Of a stretch of 64,000 nt of DNA, positions 50,001-58,401 are shown piece by piece. Source of the DNA: Membranipora membranacea. Its lineage: Eukaryota; Bryozoa; Gymnolaemata; Cheilostomatida; Membraniporidae. Position 1 is the first letter of the stretch; each line of letters begins with the position of its first letter. Both the position numbers and the translations under genes were made by a program. Location: contig OU612070.1 in the NCBI GenBank assembly GCA_914767715.1, positions 6,219,501-6,283,500 of the forward strand, in the 5' to 3' direction. The notes below the pieces were generated by a model. It did not search any database and was not told the DNA's origin. It saw nothing but the letters and a program-made list of their open reading frames with translations.

Positions 50001-50573
50001 ACAGTAAATATTCACGCACTGATTTACGATGTCATGTTCGGAGAAGGGTAATGTCAAACCGTAGCATATAACCTGTCAGATAGAATATGACTACATTCAT
50101 TGGTAGCACCATAACTTATAAATGAGAACACTTTCTATATCCATGTTTTCAAAGGTTACATCTAACAGAAGACCAGTGCATAACTGTGAGCATTATGCCA
50201 CATCAATCCAAAACAACATGACAACTTTTCCTAACTCATGTAGTGAGCAGAAGAAATATAGGATTATTTTAATATTATTTATACAGGATTATATCTCTAC
50301 TTGCGCGTTGTGAGTTCACTTTATGATCATGATTTTCGATCAAGGTTATAAAACATTACTTATAGCACCTACCTCCATTGTCCATTTGACCTCCTCTGTA
50401 GAGGAAAGTTTACTCGGCTGATCATTGCTGTTGATACTGAGACCTTGTGATATGGTCTTCACCACTGGTATGACTATATCCTTACCGACTGCAGCAGGGA
50501 ATCTCTTCAGTACACTCACATGTCTGCTGTCACTCTGAATAGATGTCTGTAATGACACCCACTCCGTATACAT
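23072..50573 (-). CDS. RALGAPB: Ral GTPase-activating protein subunit beta, complete
   Basis: Twenty-nine coding exons join in phase: 50373-50573, 49871-50072, 49316-49480, 47449-47682, 46621-46805, 46206-46302, 45316-45447, 43372-43626, 41555-41760, 41150-41292, 40681-40784, 40121-40237, 39687-39902, 39283-39508, 38711-38855, 38221-38328, 37593-37737, 37042-37255, 36523-36745, 35266-35433, 34283-34433, 33479-33616, 28131-28880, 27725-27925, 27202-27270, 26400-26609, 24773-24896, 23677-23793 and 23072-23180. Total 1,784 residues; the human protein is about 1,490. Diagnostic stretches: [58 protein letters not shown]-like [39 protein letters not shown] and [26 protein letters not shown] is the obligate non-catalytic partner of RALGAPA1/2, which switch off RalA/B and restrain exocyst and mTORC1 signalling. 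An untranslated leader exon ends at the acceptor beside 50,603. The 28,880 acceptor was chosen because it alone fits the phase. Exons 23-25 add a long basic/serine linker. Confidence 0.95.
23263..23402. mobile_element. Palindromic miniature element, copy 1
   Basis: Inverted arms meet around CATTATCAACCACTTTCC and its complement, and the ends read AGTTTAAGTGCTC / GAGCGCTCAAACT. The same core and ends recur at 43,161-43,288 and, weaker, at 46,906-47,030. It lies in the intron between RALGAPB exons 28 and 29. Confidence 0.6.
24518..24645. repeat. 31-bp tandem repeat
   Basis: Roughly four copies of a unit beginning GTGCTCACCATCAGACCTAA, the first ones shortened. They sit in the intron between RALGAPB exons 27 and 28. 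Non-coding minisatellite. Confidence 0.7.
25216..25902 (+). CDS. Papain-family (C1A) homologue with Ser in place of the catalytic Cys, no propeptide
   Basis: A single-exon 228-residue protein inside a RALGAPB intron, on the opposite strand. A signal peptide (residues 1-17, [17 protein letters not shown]) is followed almost at once by the mature-enzyme start ([18 protein letters not shown]). The roughly 90-residue inhibitory prodomain usual in cathepsin L is absent. The active-site loop reads [10 protein letters not shown] where papain-family enzymes have QGQCGSCWAF: Ser46 replaces the nucleophile, and the Trp and the preceding disulfide Cys are also lost. The His ([11 protein letters not shown], His175), the Asn (QNSWGTGWG, Asn195), the oxyanion Gln40 and the C-terminal [11 protein letters not shown] are kept. 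Ser/His/Asn arrangements occur in sponge silicateins and in testins. This protein could be a secreted silicatein-like catalyst or a non-proteolytic binding protein. An upstream in-frame extension (from 24,997) exists, but the chosen Met gives a clean signal peptide. Confidence 0.8.
   Translation: MYKIVALCLALHSVYSLNGAESPPSFDWRTHGAVGPVRNQGQMGSSTALATIGSMESLHAIQTGSRVRLSIQEVADCCQPRLDCRECIAGKLHGLCSEADYPSSTKAGQCHSSSCNPAVTISGFHDVLAGNETALEQAVLQNPVIAVIDASHSSFQLYRGGVYRESMCSTTQLDHAVLVVGYGSMNSEDYWICQNSWGTGWGMKGYVLIARNAGNMCGIAADASYPMI
29312..29912 (+). pseudogene. Frame-broken open reading frames of the TIR element
   Basis: A 74-codon frame (with [20 protein letters not shown]) stops at 29,536. A second frame overlapping from about 29,515 continues with [20 protein letters not shown] and [18 protein letters not shown] to 29,700. 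A third runs from 29,643 to 29,912. The composition looks protein-like and the frames abut, as in a gene with one or two frameshifts or unseen introns. No family recognised. Confidence 0.4.
29973..30061. repeat. Near-perfect 44-bp-arm hairpin
   Basis: GATCATTCTGTGATAAATAA opens one arm. It returns in inverse orientation ending at 30,061, and the arms meet at AGTAAAAGACTTTTACT with one mismatch seen. It lies between the broken frames and the spliced gene of the TIR element. It may be a nested miniature element or a terminator-like structure. Confidence 0.8.
30183..32039 (+). CDS. Zinc-finger-like protein of the TIR element, unknown function
   Basis: Exons 30183-30345, 30550-30690, 30860-31018 and 31304-32039 are bounded by GT-AG sites. 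The first two join in phase and encode a CVIC...HCACH cluster, a possible split zinc-binding module. The third exon ([20 protein letters not shown]) and fourth join in phase to a 247-residue C-terminal part with [34 protein letters not shown] and [20 protein letters not shown], then a Glu/Asp-rich tail. The exon 2-3 junction is out of phase by one base, so this copy may be damaged. From memory, similar proteins (N-terminal Cys/His module, then a block with LTG and FGH) are frequent, unnamed and repetitive in invertebrate genomes. An element-borne role such as DNA binding or transposition is inference. Confidence 0.55.
31045..31143. mobile_element. Small palindromic repeat inside the TIR element
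   Basis: CCCACAATGCAATTTCC at one end and GGTTGAAGTTGCATTGTG at the other form inverted ends. Related sequence occurs near 17,165 and 18,245 (inside the other TIR element) and near 60,950 in a HECTD1 intron, so this is a dispersed miniature family. Confidence 0.5.
32080..33090. repeat. 177-bp tandem array, about six units, alternating two variants
   Basis: The anchor GCTGCCGCTGA occurs at 32,127, 32,305, 32,480, 32,658, 32,833 and 33,010, spaced 178, 175, 178, 175 and 177. It is followed each time by an ACAACCGGGTACACCCTCAT-type stretch and then TTCAGCAC. Two variants alternate (ACAATGACTGATACAA and ATGATGACC-C-TA-AA), so the true repeat is a roughly 353-bp dimer. It forms the right subterminal part of the TIR element. 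Confidence 0.9.
33255..33276. repeat. (TA)n microsatellite
   Basis: A simple TA run just right of the TIR element, in a RALGAPB intron. Confidence 0.8.
33870..34190. repeat. 12-bp satellite, about 26 units
   Basis: The unit ATGTGTATACCT is repeated almost without change. Single variants (TATATACC, TTTGTG) and two ATGACATATG interruptions occur near the ends. Because 12 is a multiple of three, all frames stay open on both strands, producing spurious YVYT-type and HRYT-type frames. It lies in the intron between RALGAPB exons 21 and 22. Confidence 0.95.
34600..35225. repeat. Diverged tandem repeats, three to four units
   Basis: Two motif blocks recur: TTGGGACTAGTG-type at 34,685, 34,876, 34,979 and 35,171, and TGCTGCTCAATT-type at about 34,625 (weak), 34,790 and 35,078. 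Units are unequal in length, so this is an old tandem expansion in the intron between RALGAPB exons 20 and 21. Confidence 0.55.
40943..40970. repeat. Perfect 28-bp palindrome with flanking 8-bp direct repeats
   Basis: AGAGACTATAGATA is followed directly by its exact reverse complement. GGTTTGGA stands on both sides (40,934-40,941 and 40,971-40,978). It lies in the intron between RALGAPB exons 10 and 11. Confidence 0.9.
41878..42562. mobile_element. Inverted-repeat element enclosing a 30-bp minisatellite
   Basis: The left flank (GGGCATCCCCAGATCAAGTT) and the right flank (AACTTGATCTAAGGGATGCC) are inverted copies. Between them, about 20 copies of a 30-bp unit (GCTGCTGTTCCCTGTTGGTG then AGCAGGCATT) fill 41,925-42,517, with one unit shortened near 42,180. 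Fragments of the flank (GTTTGATCCA-type next to GGCA/GTTGCC) recur near 26,980, 36,105 and 36,395, supporting a dispersed miniature element. Sited in the intron between RALGAPB exons 8 and 9. The open frames it creates are not genes. Confidence 0.8.
43161..43288. mobile_element. Palindromic miniature element, copy 2
   Basis: Arms of about 55 bp (TTAGTTTAGGCTCTTAAACT... and inverted TCCTAGTTTACACGCTTAAA...) meet at TCAACCACTTTCCACCGGTT. Same family as 23,263-23,402. Confidence 0.7.
45165..45252. repeat. Inverted repeat
   Basis: AACATAAACTCCGACCTT and AAGGTCGGAGTTCATGT form arms around an A-rich loop, in a RALGAPB intron close to exon 7. Likely a miniature element end pair. Confidence 0.55.
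45510..45590. repeat. Inverted repeat enclosing a poly-C run
   Basis: CCTTGACAAGCTTTGTT and AACAAAACTTGTCAAG are inverted arms. A run of about 18 C follows the inner GAGGAGG-like segment. Confidence 0.6.
45590..45810. repeat. Dispersed repeat, copy A
   Basis: It shares ACTATTGCA, ATCTCTGATC, TTAGGTACT, ATCAGAGATACA and GTAATCTCGA in order with 47,170-47,385. Both copies are in RALGAPB introns. Confidence 0.55.
46906..47030. mobile_element. Palindromic miniature element, diverged copy 3
   Basis: It keeps ATCAACCAC and the terminal CACTTAAACTAG of the 23,263 and 43,161 elements. An independent GACAAGGCTAG / CTAGCCTTGTC hairpin borders it at 46,871-46,917. Confidence 0.4.
47170..47385. repeat. 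Dispersed repeat, copy B
   Basis: Partner of 45,590-45,810, with the same order of conserved blocks. No coding capacity. Confidence 0.55.
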
Positions 50574-50603
50574 GGTGGGTGGAGTTTCCCGTTACCCGGA
50601 CTT

Positions 50604-53170
50604 CTGCAAAGAAAAGTATCAATACAAACCAGAGTTCAGGTTGTATGGTGGTAGACATAAATCTAATATATCTCTGAAGGCCTATGCAGCTTTGTCATCA
50701 TTGTATTAATGCACGGTGTTGGATTCAGTTGCCAAAGCATTTTCTTTTCTCAACCCTTGGCACCACTGGTGCGATCAACAGCTGAACTAGCACACTAACT
50801 AAATAACTGGAACTGCGATGTGGATGTGGACTAAGACTATCTGTTTTTTGTTAGATACCTTGTATGATAGAAGCACAAACGGGAAAGTTACTTTGCATAA
50901 AAGCTAGGGTGATAGAAAGGGTAAAATACAATGTGGCACAGATTCTTGCCATACAAAAACCAAAGTTGCAGTACCAGTATGGGTGGAATATATCGGGTAA
51001 TTTGAGAGAAAACTCTGAAGTATCAAAGACTTAACTACTTAACTTAGTGACTCCTTGATTTCAATGGATTGAACTGATGATTTTATTTAGCTTTTTTCAC
51101 AACAAACTAAGTACCAGCTAGGCCTATGTTTTGTATGTTCGTTCACGTTAGCCAAGATCAATTATTTATCAGATTTGGATGTGACTCTACATGTTAACCT
51201 GTCTCATCTACAATTCCTGACCCAATAATGATGTGATATTTAATTCCTTTGATATATTACATTGTGTATTGGCATACAGACAGTATGTATATGTATAATA
51301 TGAAAAAAAAACATAAATAATTATGTCATCTGAGTTTGTGCAGGGAGAATTTTTGTGCTTTTCTATACAACCAGTTAATGCTCCTGGACATACCAGCCTT
51401 ACTGTTGAGAGCTCTGACCACACATTGAGCGAGATTCCCACTGTTATACACCTTAGCATACGTATCACTCTCAATTCAGCATCAATATTTGACCACAATG
51501 TTAGTATATGCCAAGTTAAGTGACCTTTTTGCCAAAAAAGTTTCAATCCGGAAGTGATTTATGGTGTAAAAGATTCAGCTCGCTACAATAATTCTATGTT
51601 AAGTGAAGTTTCATTGGCTGGTTTTAAATTTCCAAATTGGCAATCGTTAGGTGGTGAAGTTGTCTAACCCTGTGTTATGGGGAGACAACCTATGATCAAG
51701 AAATTATTTCATAATTATTATTCGGCACTTTTCCCAAATACTCTGTTAAAGTCAAGGACCGTTATTGGCAAATCAGCTTGCACTAGCCTGGCCCTGGCCT
51801 GGTTGGATTATGTGTAACATATAAATTAGATGACCTCGTCAAGGACCATGGGATGCAAAATAAGTAGAGACAGCGGAGCTCAGATAATTCCTCTCTCTTT
51901 CCCTGGTTTTATAATTGAATGATTTGAACTTGGAGAAATGCTATTTTCTTTTCTCCTGTTTTCGTAATTGAATGATTGAACTTGGAGAAATGCTAATTTT
52001 CTTTCCCTCCTGCTTTCCTAACTGAATGATTTGTAGTTTCCTCTGACGACAAAACGCATTCTGTAAATGTATTTTTTTGATTATGAAAAAATAACTGGCA
52101 TACAGTTGACATCATGTCTGGCCTGGAGTAGCTACTATAAAAGTGCTGGGGGCCCAAGGCACATCAGTTTTTTTAAACACAAAACAAGGAGCAGACATAC
52201 CCAGTGGAAAGGAGTATCTTTATGAGTAATTTCATATCACCAATTGCTGTATTTTTACACACCATTGTCACGTAGTGAATCAAGTAAAACATACAGATGT
52301 ATTTTTTCTCTTCTGTCCTCGTAAATAGAATTTGGATGATGTACAAATATCGTACATATGTAGACTAGTAGATCAGCAATAAATATCAGGCTTTTTACAG
52401 TTGATCTGCCATGCATCCCATTATTCATGGTCCAAAAACGTGGTAAAATAATCAAAGCCGTTACAACTTGCCATGGTTTTACCCAGCTTTCTAACAATAT
52501 ATAAAATGTCCAAATCGGTCAACGTTGGTATCATATATATATATATTAAGTGTATTGTTATTGTAAATCAATCATTGCAAATCCATGGGACAGCTGATTG
52601 AAGTCAATAAATAGCAAAAAAGCAAATAAGTTCACGGGTTCAGCATAAATCAGAGAAAAATGACTTATTTGTTATTTAAATTCGCTGCCAATGCTGGTAG
52701 CGCAGCCCAAAAAACAAGACAAACACGACCTCAAGTTGGCATCAAATCAATAACTTCATGCCCATCCTAGATGGATCAGCGTTAGCCGTTGAAAACATCG
52801 TTTTGATTGTCATAAGTCAGCTTAGGGACAGACGAAACATTTATGACACACTGACAAGGTAATTTTAGCTTAGCTGAAATAAAAGAGCCTTGCAGCAAAA
52901 TGTTCCATCTGGTTCAAAAACAGCCTGGCATACATGATGGCTAGGCTCTTCCCAATTCAAAGTAAAAAGGGCTGTACGTTAATCAGTGGACATGCAGTTC
53001 AGATTGACTGGTGGCTAATAATTGCGTGCTTGTACATATAGAACTTCAGTAACTGTAAGCAACTGCTGGTTGCTTGATTCTACAATTAATACCCTTATAT
53101 TTATGAAACAGACTTCATGTTCGAGTCAACCCGGGAGTTTCGCCCCACCCAAATGAGTCAGCGAACCTTG
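50604..53170. other. Intergenic, presumed RALGAPB promoter side
   Basis: Stretch between the RALGAPB start and the prokineticin-like gene. It should hold the RALGAPB 5' leader exon and promoter, but I see no clear core signal. Open frames near 51,208-51,546 on both strands have no domain or splice support. Confidence 0.4.
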
Positions 53171-53179
53171 TGAGCTGCC

Positions 53180-53186
53180 TATATAA
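53180..53186 (+). promoter_or_regulatory. TATA box of the prokineticin-like gene
   Basis: TATATAA lies 57 bp before the ATG, and the same element sits at the equivalent position in the downstream copy. The surrounding promoter, including AACATCCTTAGTT, is also shared. Confidence 0.6.
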
Positions 53187-53242
53187 TCAGGGTCCCCATC
53201 AGAACATCCTTAGTTTGAAATTCGAGACAGCAAAATATTACA

Positions 53243-54456
53243 ATGAAGATTTTCATAGCAGCAGCTCTTGTGTTTGAAGTGCTGCTGTTTGTCACAAAAG
53301 GGGTAAGTAAGGTGTTTCCTCATTTCGCTTCCATTTTCGGTCATCAACTTACTTGTCCTACATCATATTATGAGAGTACATATAGTAATTTCTGTAACGG
53401 CTCAAATTTTCGCTGACTCAACATCCCCAACAGTAAATCGGGTCAATTTATGGTTAACACAAATAAAGTAAACCTACAACCTTTTCCAATTTTCTCATTT
53501 GAAGAGTGCTGGTTGTGATGTGGATGGTGATTGCTCACCAACCCAATGCTGTAAAGAGGCATGGACACTCAACGTTGTGAGCAAGCGGGATATTTTCGAC
53601 AATCTGGACGATCTGGACGCTGACAGAGGTAAACATTGAGGTTCACTTTTCTAGTATTTACATCAAAGCTACAGGAAACCATTGTATTGGGAATTTTCTT
53701 TCAGGAAAGCCAGTACATCACTAGTATTCTTTTGAAAGTTATATTATATATTGTGTACTTATTTATAGAATTGTTATAATTAGGGGGCAGCCGTGGTGCA
53801 ATGGATAGGACATGGGATTTTCAAACGTGAGGTCCCGTGTTCGATTTCCTGCAGATTACAGTGGTGTCAGGGAGGGCATCCCACCTCAATCTCAAATTTT
53901 CCTGTGCACCATCAAGATCCAGTCCGCAGACCCAGACTGTTACATGAAACAAAAAAACCAAGCAACATCAAGGTTTCTCACACAGTATCATAGGGTGTCA
54001 AGACTATAAATGGACGTGAGTTTTTTATAACTGGCTCACCTTTCTTAGGGCGATGTGTGGGTTACATACAGGAAGGACACAGTTGCCATCACCTATGGGT
54101 ATCTGACTGTGGCTGTGCACCAGGCTTAGAATGTAAATATTACGAGGATGAGGACTATGTTGAAGACGGATGGTATGGTGGAAGAAGAAAACGCATGATG
54201 GCTTATTTGCCAGGTTAGAAATTTTCCTATCAATCATCCTATGTATCAAGTTTTTCCACAAAATCCTTTCCTGTCTGACACCCGTCTGACAGCAATCGGT
54301 AACAATCAGTTTTTTGAGTAAATGAAGTTTGTAGTTTGTAGTTTTTGTTAGCTTTACAATCTAAGAATTTCAGTAACAGTACTTTCCGTTGTATTTACGC
54401 TTGTAGGAAGATCTGTTTGCGAGCGACCCGGAACTGAGCCAGCAGCAGAGCAATAA
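53243..54456 (+). CDS. Secreted ten-cysteine prokineticin/colipase-fold protein
   Basis: Exons 53243-53302, 53505-53628, 54049-54213 and 54407-54456 join in phase (0, 1, 1) to 132 residues. Exon 1 is a complete signal peptide (MKIFIAAALVFEVLLFVTKG). The mature part has the order C-x5-C-x4-CC-long-C-x8-C-x7-C-x-C-x5-C-long-C: GCDVDGDCSPTQCC, then CVGYIQEGHSC, then DCGCAPGLEC, then VCERPG. This fits prokineticins, colipase, Dickkopf C-terminal domains and invertebrate astakines. Loops are longer than usual: an Asp-rich 25-residue insert after CC and a basic RRKR stretch (possible convertase site) before the last Cys. Probably an extracellular ligand or effector; the receptor is unknown. TATA box and AATAAA are present, and a tRNA-like SINE sits in intron 2. 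Confidence 0.8.
53783..53955 (+). mobile_element. tRNA-derived SINE
   Basis: The head GGGGCAGCCGTGGTGCAATGG carries an A-box-like element, and GTGTTCGATTTCC, about 45 bp on, is a B-box-like element. An unrelated body follows. It lies in intron 2 of the prokineticin-like gene. The cloverleaf is not complete, so this is a SINE rather than a tRNA gene. Confidence 0.6.
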
Positions 54457-54531
54457 CTTTGACAGAAGATCCATAAAGTTTGATAATGCATAGGATTATA
54501 ATTGTCTATCAATAATTACTTCTATATCACT

Positions 54532-54537
54532 AATAAA
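54532..54537 (+). promoter_or_regulatory. Poly(A) signal of the prokineticin-like gene
   Basis: AATAAA in CACTAATAAAAGCAACC, 76 nt after the stop. The same string is kept in the downstream copy. Confidence 0.7.
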
Positions 54538-54839
54538 AGCAACCTAAACTCACATCTTATGTCCTAGTCCACACTCATATGAATACTACAGTGAAATCTA
54601 TGATATGATATGATATGTTGGATCTTTCTGCTATTAGAAACATCGAAATTACAAAATTGAAAGTTGGATAAAACACAATATACAAATACCGAGGGTTTTA
54701 ATATTACTATTGATCCTACTTTCCGTGGCTAGTCTAAGGTAGTCTAGCTGAACCAAACATTACACAGGAGACTGAGTACTATTTTGTTTTAATATTAGTA
54801 TTCGGGCCAATATTATAAGTTGTTAAATATTATATTGAT

Positions 54840-55430
54840 CACATCACGATCAATGTTCAAGCTAGGTGTCATGGCTCATAAAGTTGTGCACCATCCAACA
54901 ACAATCCCAACATATCTCTCAGGTCCTTTTTCAACATCTAAGCATATTCGCAACACTCGCAACAACTCATCGAACACACGTTTCTACTTTCTCAAGCAAA
55001 CTCTCAACCGTCGGCGATCGCTCCCTACTCATCACTCTGCCCAAAGTCTGGAATTCCCTCCAACCTGATCTCCGAGACATCTCTTCAACTTCCCTCTTCA
55101 AATCCAAACTAAAAACCTTCTTATTTAAATCTACTTATAATGTTTAATTTTAGCCTGGCTGGTTGCCTGTTTTTGCCTGGCAGGTGGCCATATTTAACTA
55201 AATATAATGTGTACATACATGTATTTTATTAGAAGTTACTATGATTTTATCTTTCCGTTAACTCATTGTCAGATTTTATGTACACTTTTATTTTATTTTT
55301 TATTATTCTACACCGAATATTTTATCTCACATTTTATCATGTACAACGCTTAGAAATCATCGCTTTATTGTATAAACAATTTTATTAAGCGTTTCATAAA
55401 TAAACTGTATTATTATTATTATTATTGATA
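54840..55430 (+). mobile_element. 5'-truncated LINE 3' end
   Basis: An open frame to 55,147 ends with GDRSLLITLPKVWNSLQPDL and STSLFKSKLKTFLFKSTY, the typical C-terminus of a CR1/L2-type reverse transcriptase. It is followed by a 3' untranslated region, AATAAA and an (ATT)n tail near 55,410-55,427. Dead copy, plus orientation. Confidence 0.8.
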
Positions 55431-55455
55431 CAAAGTAAGCACATTATTAGTGGTG

Positions 55456-55727
55456 CTACTTACTCCGGGAAAGCTTGGGCCTCTAAAACCCAGACATAGC
55501 CTGGGTTCTGTGTGCTCACATTCTGACTGACCAGTATCCATAGACTCTGAGGCTCCCGGGGCTGGCACCTCAAAATCCTGAGTCTGATTCACATTAGTTC
55601 TTCCCGGGCGAGGGTCAAAGGCAGGTACTAATGCCGAAAACTGTCTCTTCAGTATGAAATCATCATCCCATGACTGGCGACGACTTACTGAGGCACATGG
55701 GTTGTATTCCTCGTCCTCATCCTGGAA
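55456..55727 (-). pseudogene. Orphan HECTD1-like exon
   Basis: One 272-bp open exon with a strong acceptor (GATCTGTTTCCAG) and donor (GGA then GTAAGT). It encodes [20 protein letters not shown], then [20 protein letters not shown] and [19 protein letters not shown]. This is the segment that precedes the C-terminal part of HECTD1. It lies about 2.7 kb downstream of the HECTD1 stop and past its poly(A) signal, so it cannot be part of that transcript in its normal order. No neighbouring exon of the same gene was found. It could be a partial duplicate, an exon of a second gene, or an assembly misplacement. The frame is intact and conserved. Confidence 0.7.
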
Positions 55728-56448
55728 ACAGATCAATGGCGGAGTTACAGATAATAAAAAAACATGAGATTATTATTATGCTTTTTTAATGAGGTTTTCA
55801 TAAATATAAGTATGTTAAAAACAAATGAAAATACAGGGAAACATGATGTGAATTGATAAGCATTTCAAAATAGACTATGACTGACAGCCTGTATAATGGT
55901 GGTGGTAATAAACAAAAAATGGATTATGACACTAGTTGGCACTGGTGTTTAAACGCTGCGGGAGCAGCATGTTAACATTAAGTGGAAAAACATCAAATCA
56001 TCCGCTGGCATGAAACGTGACCATGTACGGAATCATTTGTTCCTTTCTACTGCGGCAAGTCCTAGCTTGGTCGATGTATCCTGTTTTTAAATAGTTGTTG
56101 AAAATTCCATAAAGACGGAAAGAAAATAATTTCTTTTAAAACTTTACAATCTGAAAGGTTGCTATTTCTTATGCACAAATGGAACTAGTACCGCATTGAG
56201 CCAAACTTAAGGTTCACCCGTTTACTTTCTGACCAATCTTTACCAATCTGACCAGAGCCAACACATAGGCTAATGATCACCCACACCACTAGGTGTGATA
56301 ATAGCGTGCTTGTACACATAGCACTTCCGTTATTGTAAGCAACTGCTGGTAGCTTGACACTACATTGACAGGTTTCAAGATGGCGTCAACCAGCAAGTTT
56401 TGCCCGATTGCCACACCAAAATTAGTCAGCCAAACCCTGTGAGTGGCC

Positions 56449-56455
56449 TATATAA
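56449..56455 (+). promoter_or_regulatory. TATA box of the truncated copy
   Basis: TATATAA, 59 bp before the ATG, within the duplicated promoter block that starts near 56,300. Confidence 0.55.
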
Positions 56456-56513
56456 CTAGGGACACCACCAGAACATCCTTAGTTAGAATTTAGAGACACA
56501 GCAAAATAAAACA

Positions 56514-56954
56514 ATGAAGATTTACATAGCAGCAGCTCTTGTGTTTGAGGTAGTGCTGCTTGTCACAAGAGGGGTAAGACTGTGGGATGTTTCCTCAATC
56601 TGCTTCCATAATCTGCTTCCATAATCGATCATCAATTTTGCTTTCTCACCTCTTATTATGACTCAACATCCCCCCCCCCCCCCGCAGTAAATAGGGTTAT
56701 TTTATCATTAACACAATTAATGTAAACCTATAACTGTTTACAATTTTCTAATTTAAGAGTGCTGGTTGTTATTGTAAAATTTACTTCATCTCGTGTTGGC
56801 AATTTTTGTATGCAACAACCTAAACGATTTAGTAACATTATTAGATAATTTACATTTGTTTGTATAGGAATCTCTAAGTGCGGGAGACCATGACCTGAGC
56901 CAGCAGCAGAGCAATAACTTTGACAGAAGATCCAAAAAGAGTAAACATGCATAG
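56514..56954 (+). pseudogene. Truncated tandem copy of the prokineticin-like gene
   Basis: The promoter, exon 1 (signal peptide MKIYIAAALVFEVVLLVTRG, 56514-56573), the start of exon 2 (56758, SAGC) and the terminal exon (56868 onward) match the gene 3.3 kb upstream. Most of exon 2, exon 3 and the introns around them are missing, and the exon 2 frame stops at 56,823. The cysteine core is therefore gone. If exon 1 is spliced straight to the terminal exon in phase 0, a 48-residue secreted peptide remains open to the stop at 56,952-56,954. Pseudogene is the default reading. Confidence 0.7.
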
Positions 56955-56959
56955 GATTA

Positions 56960-58060
56960 TAATTGTTGTTTCACAATATGATTTTGTATCACTAATAAAA
57001 GCAACCTAAATTGTCCTTTTTAGGTTTAAGATAGGCTCTTAGGTAACATTAAAGACTACCTGTAGACCAAACAGGTGTCACAAAAAACAAAAATAAATTC
57101 TGGCATGGTTGAAAAAAAAAGAAGTAATACAAGTGCCACAGCATTGTTATACATTAAATTCTTTGACGGCCTTTGATATTGAACATTGCGATAATGATTT
57201 ATCCTTCAAAAATAAGGAACAACATTTATGCGCGGGAAATTGAATCTTCTCCTAAATGATTCAATTTTTTCATCACATTTAACACAGCTTGGCATGAAGG
57301 TTTCGATTAGAATTTTGAGATGTTGGATTCTTAAGAGGCGAGCCAACTCTTTGCTGCAGCATGAAGCTGGGTGTGTACATAGACTTAATTAATTATTAAG
57401 TCTATGGGTGGGTAGCAAGGGCAAACATTTTCTAAAGATAACTCCTGAACCGGTGCCTATTGCCGCCACTCGTCCACACTCTTACAAATATTAAAGTAAA
57501 ATATAACTTTTGCTAGAATGGATATTTTTGCTAGTCTTCTATTTAACAGCATTTAGCGTGTACAAAATCTAAACCTAACACCTTTACAAAAATTCAACAA
57601 TGCATCTCGAACACGGTTATACTTCTGTTTTTTAATCGGCGACAATCTGTCATCTAGCTGAGCCGAGCCATCTATAGTAAACACATAACTCTGGCCGTTG
57701 GACAAGTGTGGGTATCAAATTACGGCCTGATGGCGATCTTTCATCTGGTCGTCATTCGTGTGCATACAATACAATATGAGAAGCCGTATCACCACCACCA
57801 GGCCAGTGTGTGATGGTACTCAAAAATTAAAACCTCTCTACAACTTCATTCATTGAATTACAATGGTCGGTCTTGTTTTACTCCAGGATGGTACCCAGCT
57901 ATTACCATCAGATACACATCAATTAGTGTTATCCAGCATACACAGTATTAGTTACCGGTTGAAGCTGACGAGGATACGTGTTGTTGATAGGTGAGGAAGG
58001 GGGTAGGGTAGAGATTGAGCACAGAAAGAGTGACGGTTCAGAGTAAAACCTTTTCATCAA
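56960..58060. other. Intergenic, no gene seen
   Basis: Spacer between the truncated copy and the HECTD1 3' end. AATAAA of the truncated copy is at 56,994-56,999. Nothing else recognised. Confidence 0.5.
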
Positions 58061-58064
58061 AGAC

Positions 58065-58070
58065 TTTATT
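58065..58070 (-). promoter_or_regulatory. Candidate poly(A) signal of HECTD1
   Basis: AATAAA on the minus strand, 332 nt past the HECTD1 stop. Confidence 0.45.
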
Positions 58071-58401
58071 CGAAAATAAAATATATGTAACTTATTCGGT
58101 TAAAATAATACAAAAATGTTTTGTCTGCGGGGATAATTTCTAGCAAGAAGAACAATGGATCACTAATCAAGTGAGCAGCTTTGTTGCAGTTTAGACACAA
58201 GAAAAGCACAAATTCAAGAACATCAAATATGATAAAACAAAATTAACTGTAACCAGTACTCGCATCTTAGCAACGGTTGGGTCTATTCACTTCTAATATG
58301 CATTCAGCAGTTAATTTTCAGTGAAATAATACCAGAAATATTAACTCAATGTAGAAATTCATGACAGAAAATTCTAACAGACGCTGTATTATTCTGAGTG
58401 T

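Noticed and set aside
53783-53855. tRNA gene in the prokineticin-like intron
   Set aside because: A and B boxes are present, but stems do not pair into a full cloverleaf and a SINE body follows.
55456-55727. First exon of a separate TRIP12-type ligase
   Set aside because: The residues match HECTD1 rather than TRIP12 as I recall them, and no following exon is found before the next gene.
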